A stretch of DNA of 52,332 nucleotides. It comes from Acidocella sp. (GTDB lineage Bacteria > Pseudomonadota > Alphaproteobacteria > Acetobacterales > Acetobacteraceae). Under the pieces are notes generated by a model. It ran no database searches and had not been told where the DNA came from. It saw only the letters and a list, made by a program, of their open reading frames with translations. The stretch spans positions 1-52,332 of the forward strand of contig NZ_JAQTZC010000005.1 of assembly GCF_028687955.1 (NCBI RefSeq), given 5' to 3'. Positions 26,288-35,308 of the stretch are shown piece after piece (within the stretch, counting starts at the first letter, position 1; every line of letters begins with the position of its first letter). Both the position numbers and the translations under genes were made by a program.

Positions 26288-28395
26288 CGCGCCATGGCGT
26301 GCGCCGCGCAGTAGGCGTGGCGTTCGGCTTCGGTGTCATCATGCGCGCTCAGCCGCTCAATGAGCGCGGCGGCGATTTCAGTTGGGTCGAGCATGTCTGA
26401 AACGGTTTTGATGTAGCTGGGCGCTGCGATGTTGTCCGCAAGGTCATGGCTGGCCACGCTGGGCAGCCCAGCGGCTATGCAATCCTGCAAGGCGCCGGAG
26501 ATATTGCCGGGCAGCCCCTCGCGCAGTTGCAACGCGCAATCAGCGGCCAGCAGATAGTCGCGGTAATCGCGTTCGGGCACAAAGCTTTGGCCGAACGCCA
26601 CCCGGCCGCGAAGCCCCAGTTTTGCGGCCAATGTCTCGAATGCCGGGGTGTCGGGCGTGGGTTCGCCCACAAAAACCAGCCGCGCGCCGGGCAGCAGCGC
26701 CAGGGCATGCAGCGCGGCGGGGATGGCCTTGTTGCGGCTGATGAAGCCGAAGCTGACAATGAGCGTCTGCCCTGGCGCAATCCCCAGCGCCGCGCGCGCC
26801 TGCGCCCGGGCTGCCGCCGTGCGCGGGGCAAATTCGCGCTGGAGGGCGAAGGGCAGATGTTTTGCCGCCACGCCAAAGCGCGCCGCCACCTCAGCCACCG
26901 GCTGCGGGCTGTGAAAGATGAGCGGCCGCGCGGCGCGTGCGAGTTCACCCAGAAAGCAGGCTTCGCGCTGGCGTTCATCCCTGGCCCAGGCGATAATCTC
27001 GCGCGGCGCCACGTTGCGCCCCAGCTCCCGGCTGGCTTGGGCAGCGGCGGGTTTGGGGCCGTTGCGGGTCGCAAGGCCCAGCAGGCGCGAGTCGTGGCAG
27101 AGCACGGCGCTGCCCCATTTCACCGCCAGATCATAAATTTCACCATGCAGCGGCGCATTGCCGAGCACGCTGAGCACACGGTCATATCGCGGCGAGGTGT
27201 GAGCAATCGCGCAAGCCTGGGTGGTGGGGACGAGCGTGACATCGGCCAGCGGCACCAGCGCGCGCGCCGTGGCGGCGGCGTAACGGGCGATGCCGGATTT
27301 TTCCGGGGGCAGGGGGGTGAGCATGGCGATGCGGGGTTTTCCGCGCCGCAAAATGGCCGGCGCTTGCGGCGTCAACACCTGCCAGAGCCTGGCGGCGATG
27401 GCCTTGCCGCTGAAAGGGCGCCAGATGTCCGCCTGCGCGGAAATAATTACCGCCCGCCGCCCCGCATTATGTGCCAGCGTTTCCAGAATCCCAGTCAGCC
27501 CCGCTGCATCCTCCGGCGCGAAACGCTCCCCCGCCGCAACACCCAAGGCGCGGTGGGCCGCGATGTCCGAGGCGATGGAGGGCACACCCGCAGCGGCAGC
27601 CTCGATGACGGGCAGAGAAAACCCTTCCGCCCGTGAGGGGGTGACGACGCAGAGCGCCCGCGCATAGAGCGCGCGCATCTGCGCCTCGCTCACCCGGCCG
27701 GGAAGTTCTACCCGCGTGATGGCGCGCAGGCGCGCTGCCGTCTCCGCCCGGCAACTGCCACTGATCACCAGGGGAATACGGCGTAATATCGCGCTGGCGG
27801 CATGGGCGCGGGCCAGCACCTCGGGGTTTTTGCGGGCATCGTCCCCGCCGACCATGAGGATATGGCGCGGCGGCAGCGGCGTAATGCCCTCCGCCCAGGG
27901 CGGCAATGCCACGCCGGTTATCTGCGCGCGCACCGGGCCATAGAGGCCACGCAGGCGCTCAGCGGTGGCCTCCGAATTCGGAAAAAACACATCATAGCGC
28001 TCCAGCCATGCCATCGCGGCGAAATAGTCCAGCCGGTTGAGCGGGTGGGTGAGGTAGTTCTCCTGGTCGTCATAGGGGATGAAATCATGCACGCACACCG
28101 CCTTGGTGATGCCCGGGGCGTGCAGCAGGCGCGCCAGAAAATGCTGGTCAGGGCTCATCGGCGAGGGGTTGAGCAACACCGCCCCCGGCGATAGGCCCGG
28201 CAGGTAGGCATGGGGTGAGAGCGCCGCCGCCTGCGCGGCCATATCAGCGGGCAGCGGCGGCAGCGCGGGGTCGTACAGGCCGATGAACGGCTCCGGCGCA
28301 TGGGCGATGAGGTTGCGCGCATGGTTGCCGATGCCGCGTTCGCTATAGTTGCGGTCTTGCAAGCAGCGCATGTCGATAATGAGGCGGGGCGGCAT
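26248..28395 (-). CDS. Tandem two-domain glycosyltransferase (GT4-like)
   Basis: Start MPPRLIIDMRCLQDRNYSERGIGNHARNL; two GT-B modules: HILMVGGDDARKNPEVLARAH...RAEGFSLPVIEAAAAGVPSIASDIAAHRAL and LIVSFGFISRNKAIPAALHALALLPGARLVFVGEP. Confidence 0.88.
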   Translation of the reverse strand: MPPRLIIDMRCLQDRNYSERGIGNHARNLIAHAPEPFIGLYDPALPPLPADMAAQAAALSPHAYLPGLSPGAVLLNPSPMSPDQHFLARLLHAPGITKAVCVHDFIPYDDQENYLTHPLNRLDYFAAMAWLERYDVFFPNSEATAERLRGLYGPVRAQITGVALPPWAEGITPLPPRHILMVGGDDARKNPEVLARAHAASAILRRIPLVISGSCRAETAARLRAITRVELPGRVSEAQMRALYARALCVVTPSRAEGFSLPVIEAAAAGVPSIASDIAAHRALGVAAGERFAPEDAAGLTGILETLAHNAGRRAVIISAQADIWRPFSGKAIAARLWQVLTPQAPAILRRGKPRIAMLTPLPPEKSGIARYAAATARALVPLADVTLVPTTQACAIAHTSPRYDRVLSVLGNAPLHGEIYDLAVKWGSAVLCHDSRLLGLATRNGPKPAAAQASRELGRNVAPREIIAWARDERQREACFLGELARAARPLIFHSPQPVAEVAARFGVAAKHLPFALQREFAPRTAAARAQARAALGIAPGQTLIVSFGFISRNKAIPAALHALALLPGARLVFVGEPTPDTPAFETLAAKLGLRGRVAFGQSFVPERDYRDYLLAADCALQLREGLPGNISGALQDCIAAGLPSVASHDLADNIAAPSYIKTVSDMLDPTEIAAALIERLSAHDDTEAERHAYCAAHAMARYAASLLEILETS

Positions 28396-28431
28396 TGGCG
28401 TTGCGGGCTTTCCGGTTATAGAGCGGAGATT

Positions 28432-30018
28432 ATGGCAATTTATCCCAAACGCATAACCGGCCTGCGCCTGAACCTGAACCATGACGAAACGCAGCTGCGC
28501 GCCGCGGTTTGCGCGGCTTTCGGCGTGGCCGATGCGCAGCTGCTGGGTATGCAGGTGTTCCGCCGCGCCTTCGATGCACGCAAAAAGAGCGGCATCACGC
28601 TGGTCTACACCATCGATGCCGAGCTGTCCGTGCCCGTGGCTTACGGCGAGCCGGTGCCCGATGTTGCGTATAAATTTGTCACCCAGGCTAAGGCGCCGCC
28701 CGCCCGGCGCCCCGTGGTCATCGGCACCGGGCCGTGCGGCATTTTCGCGGCGCTGGTGCTGGCGCAGATGGGCTTCGCGCCCATCATTCTGGAGCGTGGC
28801 AAGGTGGTGCGCCAGCGCACGAAGGACACCTGGGGCCTGTGGCGGCGCGGCGTGCTCAACCCGGAATCCAACGTGCAGTTCGGCGAGGGCGGGGCGGGCA
28901 CGTTCTCGGATGGCAAGCTCTATTCGCAGATCAAGGACCCGCGCCATCTTGGCCGCAAGGTGCTCACCGAGTTCGTGAAGGCCGGCGCGCCGGAAGAGAT
29001 TCTCTATGTCGCCAAACCGCATATCGGCACCTTCCGCCTGGTCGGCATGGTTGAGACGATGCGGGCGGGCATCGAGGCGCTGGGCGGTGAATACCGCTTT
29101 GGCTGCAAGGTGACTGATATCGAGATCACCGAAGGGCAGGTGCGTGCGGTGGTGCTGGAATCGGGCGAGCGGATCGAGACCGGCCATGTCGTGCTGGCGG
29201 TGGGCCATTCCGCGCGTGATACCTTCGCGATGCTGCACCAGCGCGGCGTGTTCATGGAAGCGAAGCCGTTTTCGGTCGGGTTTCGCATTGAGCATCCGCA
29301 ATCGATGATCGACCAGCACCGCTTTGGCGCCTTCGCGGGCAACCCGATTCTGGGCGCGGCGGATTACAAGCTGGTACATCACGCGGGCAACGGCCGCTCG
29401 GTTTATAGCTTCTGCATGTGCCCCGGCGGCACGGTGGTGGCCGCCACCTCCGAGCCAGGGCGCGTGGTGACCAACGGCATGAGCCAGTATTCACGCAACG
29501 AGCGCAACGCCAATGCGGGCATCGTGGTCGGCATCACCCCGGCTGACTACCCCGGCGATGTGCTGGCCGGTGTGGAATTTCAGCGCCGCTGGGAGTCGGC
29601 CGCCTATGCCGCGGGCGGCGGCACTTACGCGGCGCCGGGACAGCTGGTGGGGGATTTCATCGCCGGGCGGGCTTCAACGGCGTTTGGCGAGGTGTTGCCC
29701 TCCTACAAACCGGGCGTTCACCTCACGGACCTCGCCCCCACCCTGCCTGATTACGCCATCGCCGCCATCCGCGAGGCGCTGCCAGCGTTTGAGAAACAGA
29801 TACGCGGGTTTTCCCGGCCCGATGCGGTGCTGACCGGGGTGGAAACCCGCACCTCCTCGCCAGTGCGCATCACCCGCGGGCAGGATTTCTGCTCGCTCAG
29901 CACGCGCGGACTCTATCCAGCGGGCGAGGGGGCAGGCTATGCGGGGGGCATTCTCTCCGCCGGTGTGGATGGCATCAAGGTCGCCGAGGCGGTCGGGCTG
30001 AGCCTGACGGGCGGATGA
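28432..30018 (+). CDS. NAD(P)/FAD-dependent oxidoreductase (COG2509-like)
   Basis: MAIYPKRITGLRLNLNHDET; RRPVVIGTGPCGIFAALVLAQMGFAPIILERG dinucleotide-binding fold; NVQFGEGGAGTFSDGKLYSQIKD; C-terminal GLYPAGEGAGYAGGILSAGVDGIKVAEAV. Confidence 0.92.
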   Translation: MAIYPKRITGLRLNLNHDETQLRAAVCAAFGVADAQLLGMQVFRRAFDARKKSGITLVYTIDAELSVPVAYGEPVPDVAYKFVTQAKAPPARRPVVIGTGPCGIFAALVLAQMGFAPIILERGKVVRQRTKDTWGLWRRGVLNPESNVQFGEGGAGTFSDGKLYSQIKDPRHLGRKVLTEFVKAGAPEEILYVAKPHIGTFRLVGMVETMRAGIEALGGEYRFGCKVTDIEITEGQVRAVVLESGERIETGHVVLAVGHSARDTFAMLHQRGVFMEAKPFSVGFRIEHPQSMIDQHRFGAFAGNPILGAADYKLVHHAGNGRSVYSFCMCPGGTVVAATSEPGRVVTNGMSQYSRNERNANAGIVVGITPADYPGDVLAGVEFQRRWESAAYAAGGGTYAAPGQLVGDFIAGRASTAFGEVLPSYKPGVHLTDLAPTLPDYAIAAIREALPAFEKQIRGFSRPDAVLTGVETRTSSPVRITRGQDFCSLSTRGLYPAGEGAGYAGGILSAGVDGIKVAEAVGLSLTGG

Positions 30019-30056
30019 AACATATTTCCTATCGGCAAACCATGGTATAGAGGGGA

Positions 30057-30062
30057 TATAAT
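30057..30062 (+). promoter_or_regulatory. Candidate -10 element (TATAAT) upstream of the Rrf2 gene
   Basis: TATAAT 28 nt upstream of the ATG at 30090; no convincing -35 seen. Confidence 0.3.
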
Positions 30063-30089
30063 TGCCCGTCACGCCACAGGAGCAGGAAA

Positions 30090-30530
30090 ATGCTGTCGCA
30101 AAAATGCAAATATGCGTTGCAGGCGCTGTTGGTGTTGGCGCGCGGGAACAGCGATGAGCTGCTGTTGGTGAGCGACATTGCCGAGCGTGAAAATCTGCCG
30201 AAAAAATTTCTGGAGGCGATTCTGCTAGAGCTCAACCGCAATGGCCTGGTACGCAGCCGCCGCGGCCGTGGCGGCGGCTACGCCCTGGCCAAACCGGCTG
30301 ATCTGATCACCTTTGGCCAGGTCGTGCGGATCATGGACGGGCCTTTGGCCCTACTCTCCTGCGTCAGCGTGAATTATTACCGTAAATGCGACGACTGCCG
30401 CGACGAGCAGACCTGCGAAATCCGCCGGGTCATGCGCCGGGTGCGCGATGCCGTGGCGCATGAGCTGGATGGCACCTCGCTGGCGCAGGCGCTGGCCGAA
30501 GGCAAGGCCCGCACTGTGCTGGAGGGTTGA
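30090..30530 (+). CDS. Rrf2 family transcriptional regulator, predicted Fe-S
   Basis: MLSQKCKYALQALLVLARG, ENLPKKFLEAILLELNRNGLVRSRRGRGGGYALAKPAD; cysteine cluster SCVSVNYYRKCDDCRDEQTCEIR. Confidence 0.94.
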   Translation: MLSQKCKYALQALLVLARGNSDELLLVSDIAERENLPKKFLEAILLELNRNGLVRSRRGRGGGYALAKPADLITFGQVVRIMDGPLALLSCVSVNYYRKCDDCRDEQTCEIRRVMRRVRDAVAHELDGTSLAQALAEGKARTVLEG

Positions 30531-30543
30531 GCAAGCCCGCCGC

Positions 30544-31326
30544 TCAGGCGGCTTTGGCGAGTTTCACTGAAAGCGGCACATGGTCCGAGGGCTGCGGCTT
30601 GGCACGTTCATCCTTATGGATGATCACATCCGTCAGCCGTTCCGCCAGACGCGGCGAGAGCAGCTGAAAATCAATCCGCAGCCCGGCGTTGCGGTCCCAC
30701 GCGCTGGCCTGATAATCCCAGAAGGTATAGAGGGTCTCGCTCGGGTAGAGCGCGCGGGTGGCGTCGGTCAGCCCGGTCCAAATCAGCGCGTTGAAGGCTG
30801 CGCGCGTCTCCGGGCGGAGCAGCGCATCGCCCGCCGGCAGGGCGCGGGGGGCGAAATCAGCATCGGTTGGGCAGACGTTATAATCCCCGGCCAGGACAAA
30901 GTCGGTATCCGCGTCCATGAGGCTCTCTGAATGCGCGCGCAGCGCCTCCATCCAGGCCAGCTTGTAGGCATAGCCTTCATCCCCGCCGGAATTGCCATTG
31001 GGCAGGTAGAGATTGCCAACCGTAATGCCTTGGGTGCGTACCTCGATGAAACGCGCATGCGTGTCGGACTCCGGCATGCCCGGCAGCCTGGGGTGCAAAA
31101 CCTCGACCGGGACGCGGTGCAGCACAGCGACACCGTTATAGGATTTCTGGCCGACGACCACGGCATCATAGCCTAGGTTTTTAAAGGCCATGCGCGGAAA
31201 CTGATGCTCCTCGCATTTGATCTCCTGGAGCAGCAACAGGTCCGGCTGCTCGCGCGCCAGAAAATCCGCCACATGCGACTCGCGCGTGCGCACCGAGTTC
31301 ACGTTCCAGGTGGTGATCTTAATCAA
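30544..31326 (-). CDS. xth: Exodeoxyribonuclease III
   Basis: MIKITTWNVNSVRTRESHVADFLAREQPDLLLLQEIKCEEHQFP, VLAGDYNVCPTDADF, LRIDFQLLSPRLAERL, KPQPSDHVPLSV. Confidence 0.96.
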   Translation of the reverse strand: MIKITTWNVNSVRTRESHVADFLAREQPDLLLLQEIKCEEHQFPRMAFKNLGYDAVVVGQKSYNGVAVLHRVPVEVLHPRLPGMPESDTHARFIEVRTQGITVGNLYLPNGNSGGDEGYAYKLAWMEALRAHSESLMDADTDFVLAGDYNVCPTDADFAPRALPAGDALLRPETRAAFNALIWTGLTDATRALYPSETLYTFWDYQASAWDRNAGLRIDFQLLSPRLAERLTDVIIHKDERAKPQPSDHVPLSVKLAKAA

Positions 31327-31660
31327 CTGAAAACGACGTGCCGCAGCCGCAGGAGGATTTGGCGATCGGGTTTTTCACCGCAAAATGCGCGCCCATCAGG
31401 GAGTCCTTGAACTCCAACTCCGCCCCAGCGAGCAATTCCAAGCTGCTGGGGTCGACGAACACGGTCGCGCCCTGCGCCTGGATCACCAGATCGTCAGGAT
31501 GCTGCTCGGCCGTTAGGTCGAACTTATACTGAAAGCCCGAGCAGCCGCCGGCCACCACTTCCACGCGCAGGGCTTTTTGCGCTGGTTCGCTTTGCAGAAT
31601 TTCCGCCACTCGCGCGGCGGCGGCCGGAGAAAGCCGGAAAGTTTCAAGTGTTTCGCTCAT
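31319..31660 (-). CDS. Iron-sulfur cluster assembly/insertion protein (ErpA/IscA family)
   Basis: LRVEVVAGGCSGFQYKFDL and C-terminal SSCGCGTSFSVD (C...CGC). Confidence 0.95.
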   Translation of the reverse strand: MSETLETFRLSPAAAARVAEILQSEPAQKALRVEVVAGGCSGFQYKFDLTAEQHPDDLVIQAQGATVFVDPSSLELLAGAELEFKDSLMGAHFAVKNPIAKSSCGCGTSFSVD

Positions 31661-31723
31661 GCCTGCTTATATAGTGCGTCCGGGCCTTGGAGGTAAGGGT
31701 GGGGATGGGTTAAGGCTGAACGT

Positions 31724-32866
31724 ATGATGTTAGCCCCTTATGCGGTGCAGGCGGCGCGCTCGCGCGGTCGGCAATTCGCTGAAATCCACTCCGATGATCG
31801 CAGCCCCTACCAGCGCGACCGCGACCGCGTGGTCCACTGCTCAGCCTTCCGCAAGCTGCAATACAAAACCCAGGTGTTCGTCACCCGCGAGGGCGATTTC
31901 TACCGCACCCGGCTGACCCACAGCCTGGAGGTGGCGCAGATCGCGCGCAGCATCGCGCGCAAGCTGGGGCTGGATGAAGACCTGACCGAGTGCCTCGCCC
32001 TGGCGCATGATCTGGGGCATCCGCCCTTCGGCCATGCGGGCGAACGCGGGCTGAACGAGGCGCTGGAAGCCTTCGGCGGGTTTGACCATAACGCGCAGAG
32101 CCTGCGTGTCGTCACCCTGCTGGAGCATCGCTACGCCGCGTTTGACGGGCTGAATTTGAGCTGGGAGACCCTGGAGGGCCTGGCCAAGCACAACGGCCCG
32201 CTGCGCAGCCCCCCGGCCTATATCGCCTCGTTTGACGTGAAATACCCGCTCGACCTGTTGCGCCAGACCTCCGCCGAGGCGCAGGTGGCGGCCTTCGCCG
32301 ATGACATCGCCTACAACACGCATGACATGGACGACGGCCTGCGCGCCGGGCTGTTCGGCTTTGCCGATATTGCCCATCTGCCGCTGATCGGGGGCGCCTT
32401 GCGCGAATCCCAGGCGCTGACAAACGAGACCAACCGCGTGCGCCATGAGCTGAGCCGGCGCATGATCAACGCCCTGGTGCACGATGTGCTGCGCGAAAGT
32501 GCCGCCCGGCTGGCGGCGCTGGCCCCGGTGGATGCCGACGCGATCCGCGATGCCGCAACCCCGGTGATCGGCTTTTCCCCCGCCCTGGCGGCGGCGCACC
32601 GCGAAATCAAGGCATTCCTGTTCGAGCGGATGTACCGGCACTGGCGCGTCAACCGTATGACCCACAAAGCCCGGGTGGTGACCACGGAGCTGGGCAGGCT
32701 GCTGCTGGAGCGCCCGTATCTGCTGCCTGACGACTGGCGGGTGCGCGCGGGCGAGCCGGGCAGCGCGCAGGCCGCCACCGTGGTGCGCGACTATGTGGCG
32801 GGCATGACCGACCGCTACGCATTGGACGAATACGCAAGATTGACCAACCCGGCAGTGCCGGCCTGA
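31724..32866 (+). CDS. dgt: Deoxyguanosinetriphosphate triphosphohydrolase-like protein
   Basis: YQRDRDRVVHCSAFRKLQYKTQVFV, RLTHSLEVAQIARSIARKLGL, LAHDLGHPPFGHAGERGLNEAL, FADDIAYNTHDMDDGLRAG. Confidence 0.95.
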   Translation: MMLAPYAVQAARSRGRQFAEIHSDDRSPYQRDRDRVVHCSAFRKLQYKTQVFVTREGDFYRTRLTHSLEVAQIARSIARKLGLDEDLTECLALAHDLGHPPFGHAGERGLNEALEAFGGFDHNAQSLRVVTLLEHRYAAFDGLNLSWETLEGLAKHNGPLRSPPAYIASFDVKYPLDLLRQTSAEAQVAAFADDIAYNTHDMDDGLRAGLFGFADIAHLPLIGGALRESQALTNETNRVRHELSRRMINALVHDVLRESAARLAALAPVDADAIRDAATPVIGFSPALAAAHREIKAFLFERMYRHWRVNRMTHKARVVTTELGRLLLERPYLLPDDWRVRAGEPGSAQAATVVRDYVAGMTDRYALDEYARLTNPAVPA

Positions 32867-32870
32867 AAGA

Positions 32871-34610
32871 GTGATGATGACCGAGAACATGTTCGCCCAG
32901 GCCCGCGCCTGGGTTCTGGAAGACCTTGCGGCTCTGCTGCCAGGCTTGCCCGGAGAGATTTTAGCCCGCATCGAGGTGACGCCGACCAAGGACGCCGCCC
33001 ATGGCGACATGGCGAGCAACGCGGCGATGGTGGCAGCCAAACCGGCGGGCAAAAACCCGCGCGAGATCGCCGCCGCCCTGGCTTCCAGCCTGGGCATGCG
33101 CCCCGGCATCGCCAAGGCGGAGCCGGCCGGGCCGGGGTTTCTCAACCTCACGCTGGAGCCCGCTTTGCTGCTAGCGCAGGTGCCGGTGATCCTGGCGGCG
33201 GGCGAGGGGTACGGCCAAGGTGCGGGGCGCGGGCGCGTCAACGTGGAATATGTCTCCGCCAACCCCACCGGGCCGCTGCATGTCGGCCATTGCCGCGGCG
33301 CTGTGGTGGGCGATGCGCTGGCGAACCTGCTGGCCAAGGCGGGGTATGCGGTCACCAAGGAATTCTACGTCAACGACGCGGGGGCGCAGGTCATCGCGCT
33401 CGGCCGTTCGGTCTATGTCCGCTATCTGGAGGCGTTGGGCCTCTCGCCGCAGGCCTATATCGATACCGTTTCCGGCGGCATGCAATATGGCGGCGCGTAT
33501 CTCATTCCCATCGGCGCCGCGCTGGCGGAAAAATATGGCGATGAGTTCGCCGAAACGCCGGAAGCCCATTGGCTGGATATTTTCCGGGACTTCGCCGTGG
33601 CGGAGATGCTGAAGCTGGTGCGCGAGGATCTGGCGGCGCTGGGCGTGGTGCATGATGTGTTCTCCTCCGAGCGCGCAATGGTGGAAGCTGGCGGCGTGGA
33701 GCGTGCTTTGCGCCAGTTGCAGGATCGCGGGCTGATCTATGAGGGCGTGCTGGAGCCGCCCAAGGGCAAAACGCCGGAGGACTGGGAGCCGCGCGAGCAG
33801 ACGCTCTTCCGCTCCACTGAATTTGGCGACGACGTTGACCGTCCGGTGATGAAATCTGACGGCAGCAACACCTATTTCGCCAATGATGTCGCCTACCACG
33901 CGGACAAGATGGCGCGCGGCTTCAGCGCGATGATCGACGTGTGGGGCGCCGACCACGGCGGCTATGTGCGGCGCATGCAGGCGGCGGTGAAAGCCCTGGC
34001 GGGCGATACCCCGGCCCGGCTGGATGTGCTGCTGTGCCAGATCGTGCGCGTGATGAAGGACGGCGCCCCGGTGCGCATGAGCAAGCGGGCGGGGACCTTC
34101 GTGGAACTGCGCGACCTGATCGACGAGGTCGGCCCGGACGCGGTGCGCTTCATCATGCTCATGCGCAAATCCGACGCGCAGATGGATTTCGACCTCAACG
34201 CCGCGGTGGCGCAGACGCGCGATAATCCGGTGTTCTACGTGCAATACGCCCATGCGCGCTGCCGTTCGGTGCTTCGCGCGGCGGGAGCCGTGGATGCGCG
34301 GGCTGAGCTGTCATCGCTCACCGCCCCGGAAGAACTGGCTCTGATCCGCCGGCTCATCAGCTGGCCGCGCATGGTCGAGCAGGCGGCGGAAGCCCGTGAG
34401 CCGCACCGGATTGCGTTTTATCTGTATGAATTGGCGGGAGATTTCCATGCGTTGTGGAACGCCGGGCGCGACAATGCCGCCCTGCGCTTCATCCAGGCTG
34501 AATCCCCCGTGGAAACGGCGGCGCGGATTGCCCTTGTCGCGGCCACGGCCACCGTGCTGCGCTCAGGGTTAGCGGTGCTAGGTGTCACCCCGGTTGAGGA
34601 GATGAGATAG
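32871..34610 (+). CDS. argS: Arginyl-tRNA synthetase
   Basis: NVEYVSANPTGPLHVGHCRGAVVGDALANLL (HIGH-like), VWGADHGGYVRRMQAAVKAL, PVRMSKRAGTFVELRDLIDEVGPDAVRF. Confidence 0.97.
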   Translation: MMMTENMFAQARAWVLEDLAALLPGLPGEILARIEVTPTKDAAHGDMASNAAMVAAKPAGKNPREIAAALASSLGMRPGIAKAEPAGPGFLNLTLEPALLLAQVPVILAAGEGYGQGAGRGRVNVEYVSANPTGPLHVGHCRGAVVGDALANLLAKAGYAVTKEFYVNDAGAQVIALGRSVYVRYLEALGLSPQAYIDTVSGGMQYGGAYLIPIGAALAEKYGDEFAETPEAHWLDIFRDFAVAEMLKLVREDLAALGVVHDVFSSERAMVEAGGVERALRQLQDRGLIYEGVLEPPKGKTPEDWEPREQTLFRSTEFGDDVDRPVMKSDGSNTYFANDVAYHADKMARGFSAMIDVWGADHGGYVRRMQAAVKALAGDTPARLDVLLCQIVRVMKDGAPVRMSKRAGTFVELRDLIDEVGPDAVRFIMLMRKSDAQMDFDLNAAVAQTRDNPVFYVQYAHARCRSVLRAAGAVDARAELSSLTAPEELALIRRLISWPRMVEQAAEAREPHRIAFYLYELAGDFHALWNAGRDNAALRFIQAESPVETAARIALVAATATVLRSGLAVLGVTPVEEMR

Positions 34611-34612
34611 GC

Positions 34613-35308
34613 TTGAGCGATCCCGGCGACGACGAATTCATCTACCAGACCCACCGGCCCGGGCAGCCGATGGACCAGGCCGTCCGCAAGATGGTGCTGG
34701 GCGCGGGCGGTGTTTCCGTATTGCTGATTCTGGTGGCGCTGCTGTGGGGCGGTGTGCGCGCCACGGGTTTTGGCCCGCCGCCTGTCATCGGCCCGCCGCC
34801 GGGGCCGCTGCGGGTCGCGCCGCTTGATCCTGGCGGCCTCACAGTGCCGGGGGCCGACCAGCAGATCATGTCTGGCGATGCCTCCGGCGCGCCGCCGCAG
34901 TTGGCGCCCGCCACCCCGCCACCCGATGTCGCGCAGCTGGACCAAGCCGCAGGCATCAACCAGCCGCCGCCATCACCCGCGCCAACGCCCGCATCACCGC
35001 CCGCATCAACGCCTTCTGTGCCAACACCCACGGCAACGCCCGCATCAACGCCCGCGCCAGCCGGTCCCGCGCAGGTGCAACTCGCCGCCACGGCTGATGA
35101 AGCAGGCGCGCAAAGCGTATGGGATGGGCTGAAGCGCAAAATGCCTGATGTTCTGGCCGGTAAATCGCCTGTCATTCTTCCCGCCGTGGTCAACGGCAAG
35201 AGCGTTTGGCGCCTGCGGGTGGACGGGTTTTCCACCCCCGCAGCGGCGCAGGCATTTTGCACCGCCGTGGCGGCAAAAGGGGCGGCCTGCACCGTCGCGC
35301 CGTTTTGA
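34613..35308 (+). CDS. SPOR domain-containing protein
   Basis: One TM segment, Pro/Ala/Thr-rich linker, C-terminal SVWRLRVDGFSTPAAAQAFCTAVAAKGAACTVAPF; TTG start. Confidence 0.8.
   Translation: MSDPGDDEFIYQTHRPGQPMDQAVRKMVLGAGGVSVLLILVALLWGGVRATGFGPPPVIGPPPGPLRVAPLDPGGLTVPGADQQIMSGDASGAPPQLAPATPPPDVAQLDQAAGINQPPPSPAPTPASPPASTPSVPTPTATPASTPAPAGPAQVQLAATADEAGAQSVWDGLKRKMPDVLAGKSPVILPAVVNGKSVWRLRVDGFSTPAAAQAFCTAVAAKGAACTVAPF
34970..35065 (+). repeat. Degenerate short repeats encoding a Pro-Ala-Thr-Ser linker
   Basis: Reiterated (gcc)cgcatca(a/c)cgcc(cgc) units in the SPOR protein linker. Confidence 0.55.

Noticed and set aside
28396-29382. N-terminal 329-codon extension of the tandem glycosyltransferase ORF
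   Set aside because: Antisense to the FAD oxidoreductase; homologous sequence begins at MPPRLIIDMRCLQ (28395).
30024-30052. Possible IscR-like operator (CCTATCGGCAAACCATGGTATAGAGG) upstream of the Rrf2 gene
   Set aside because: Only weak, imperfect dyad symmetry; not supportable without related sequences.
31841-33358. 505-aa minus-strand ORF across dgt and argS
   Set aside because: Covers two well-supported plus-strand genes and has spurious composition.
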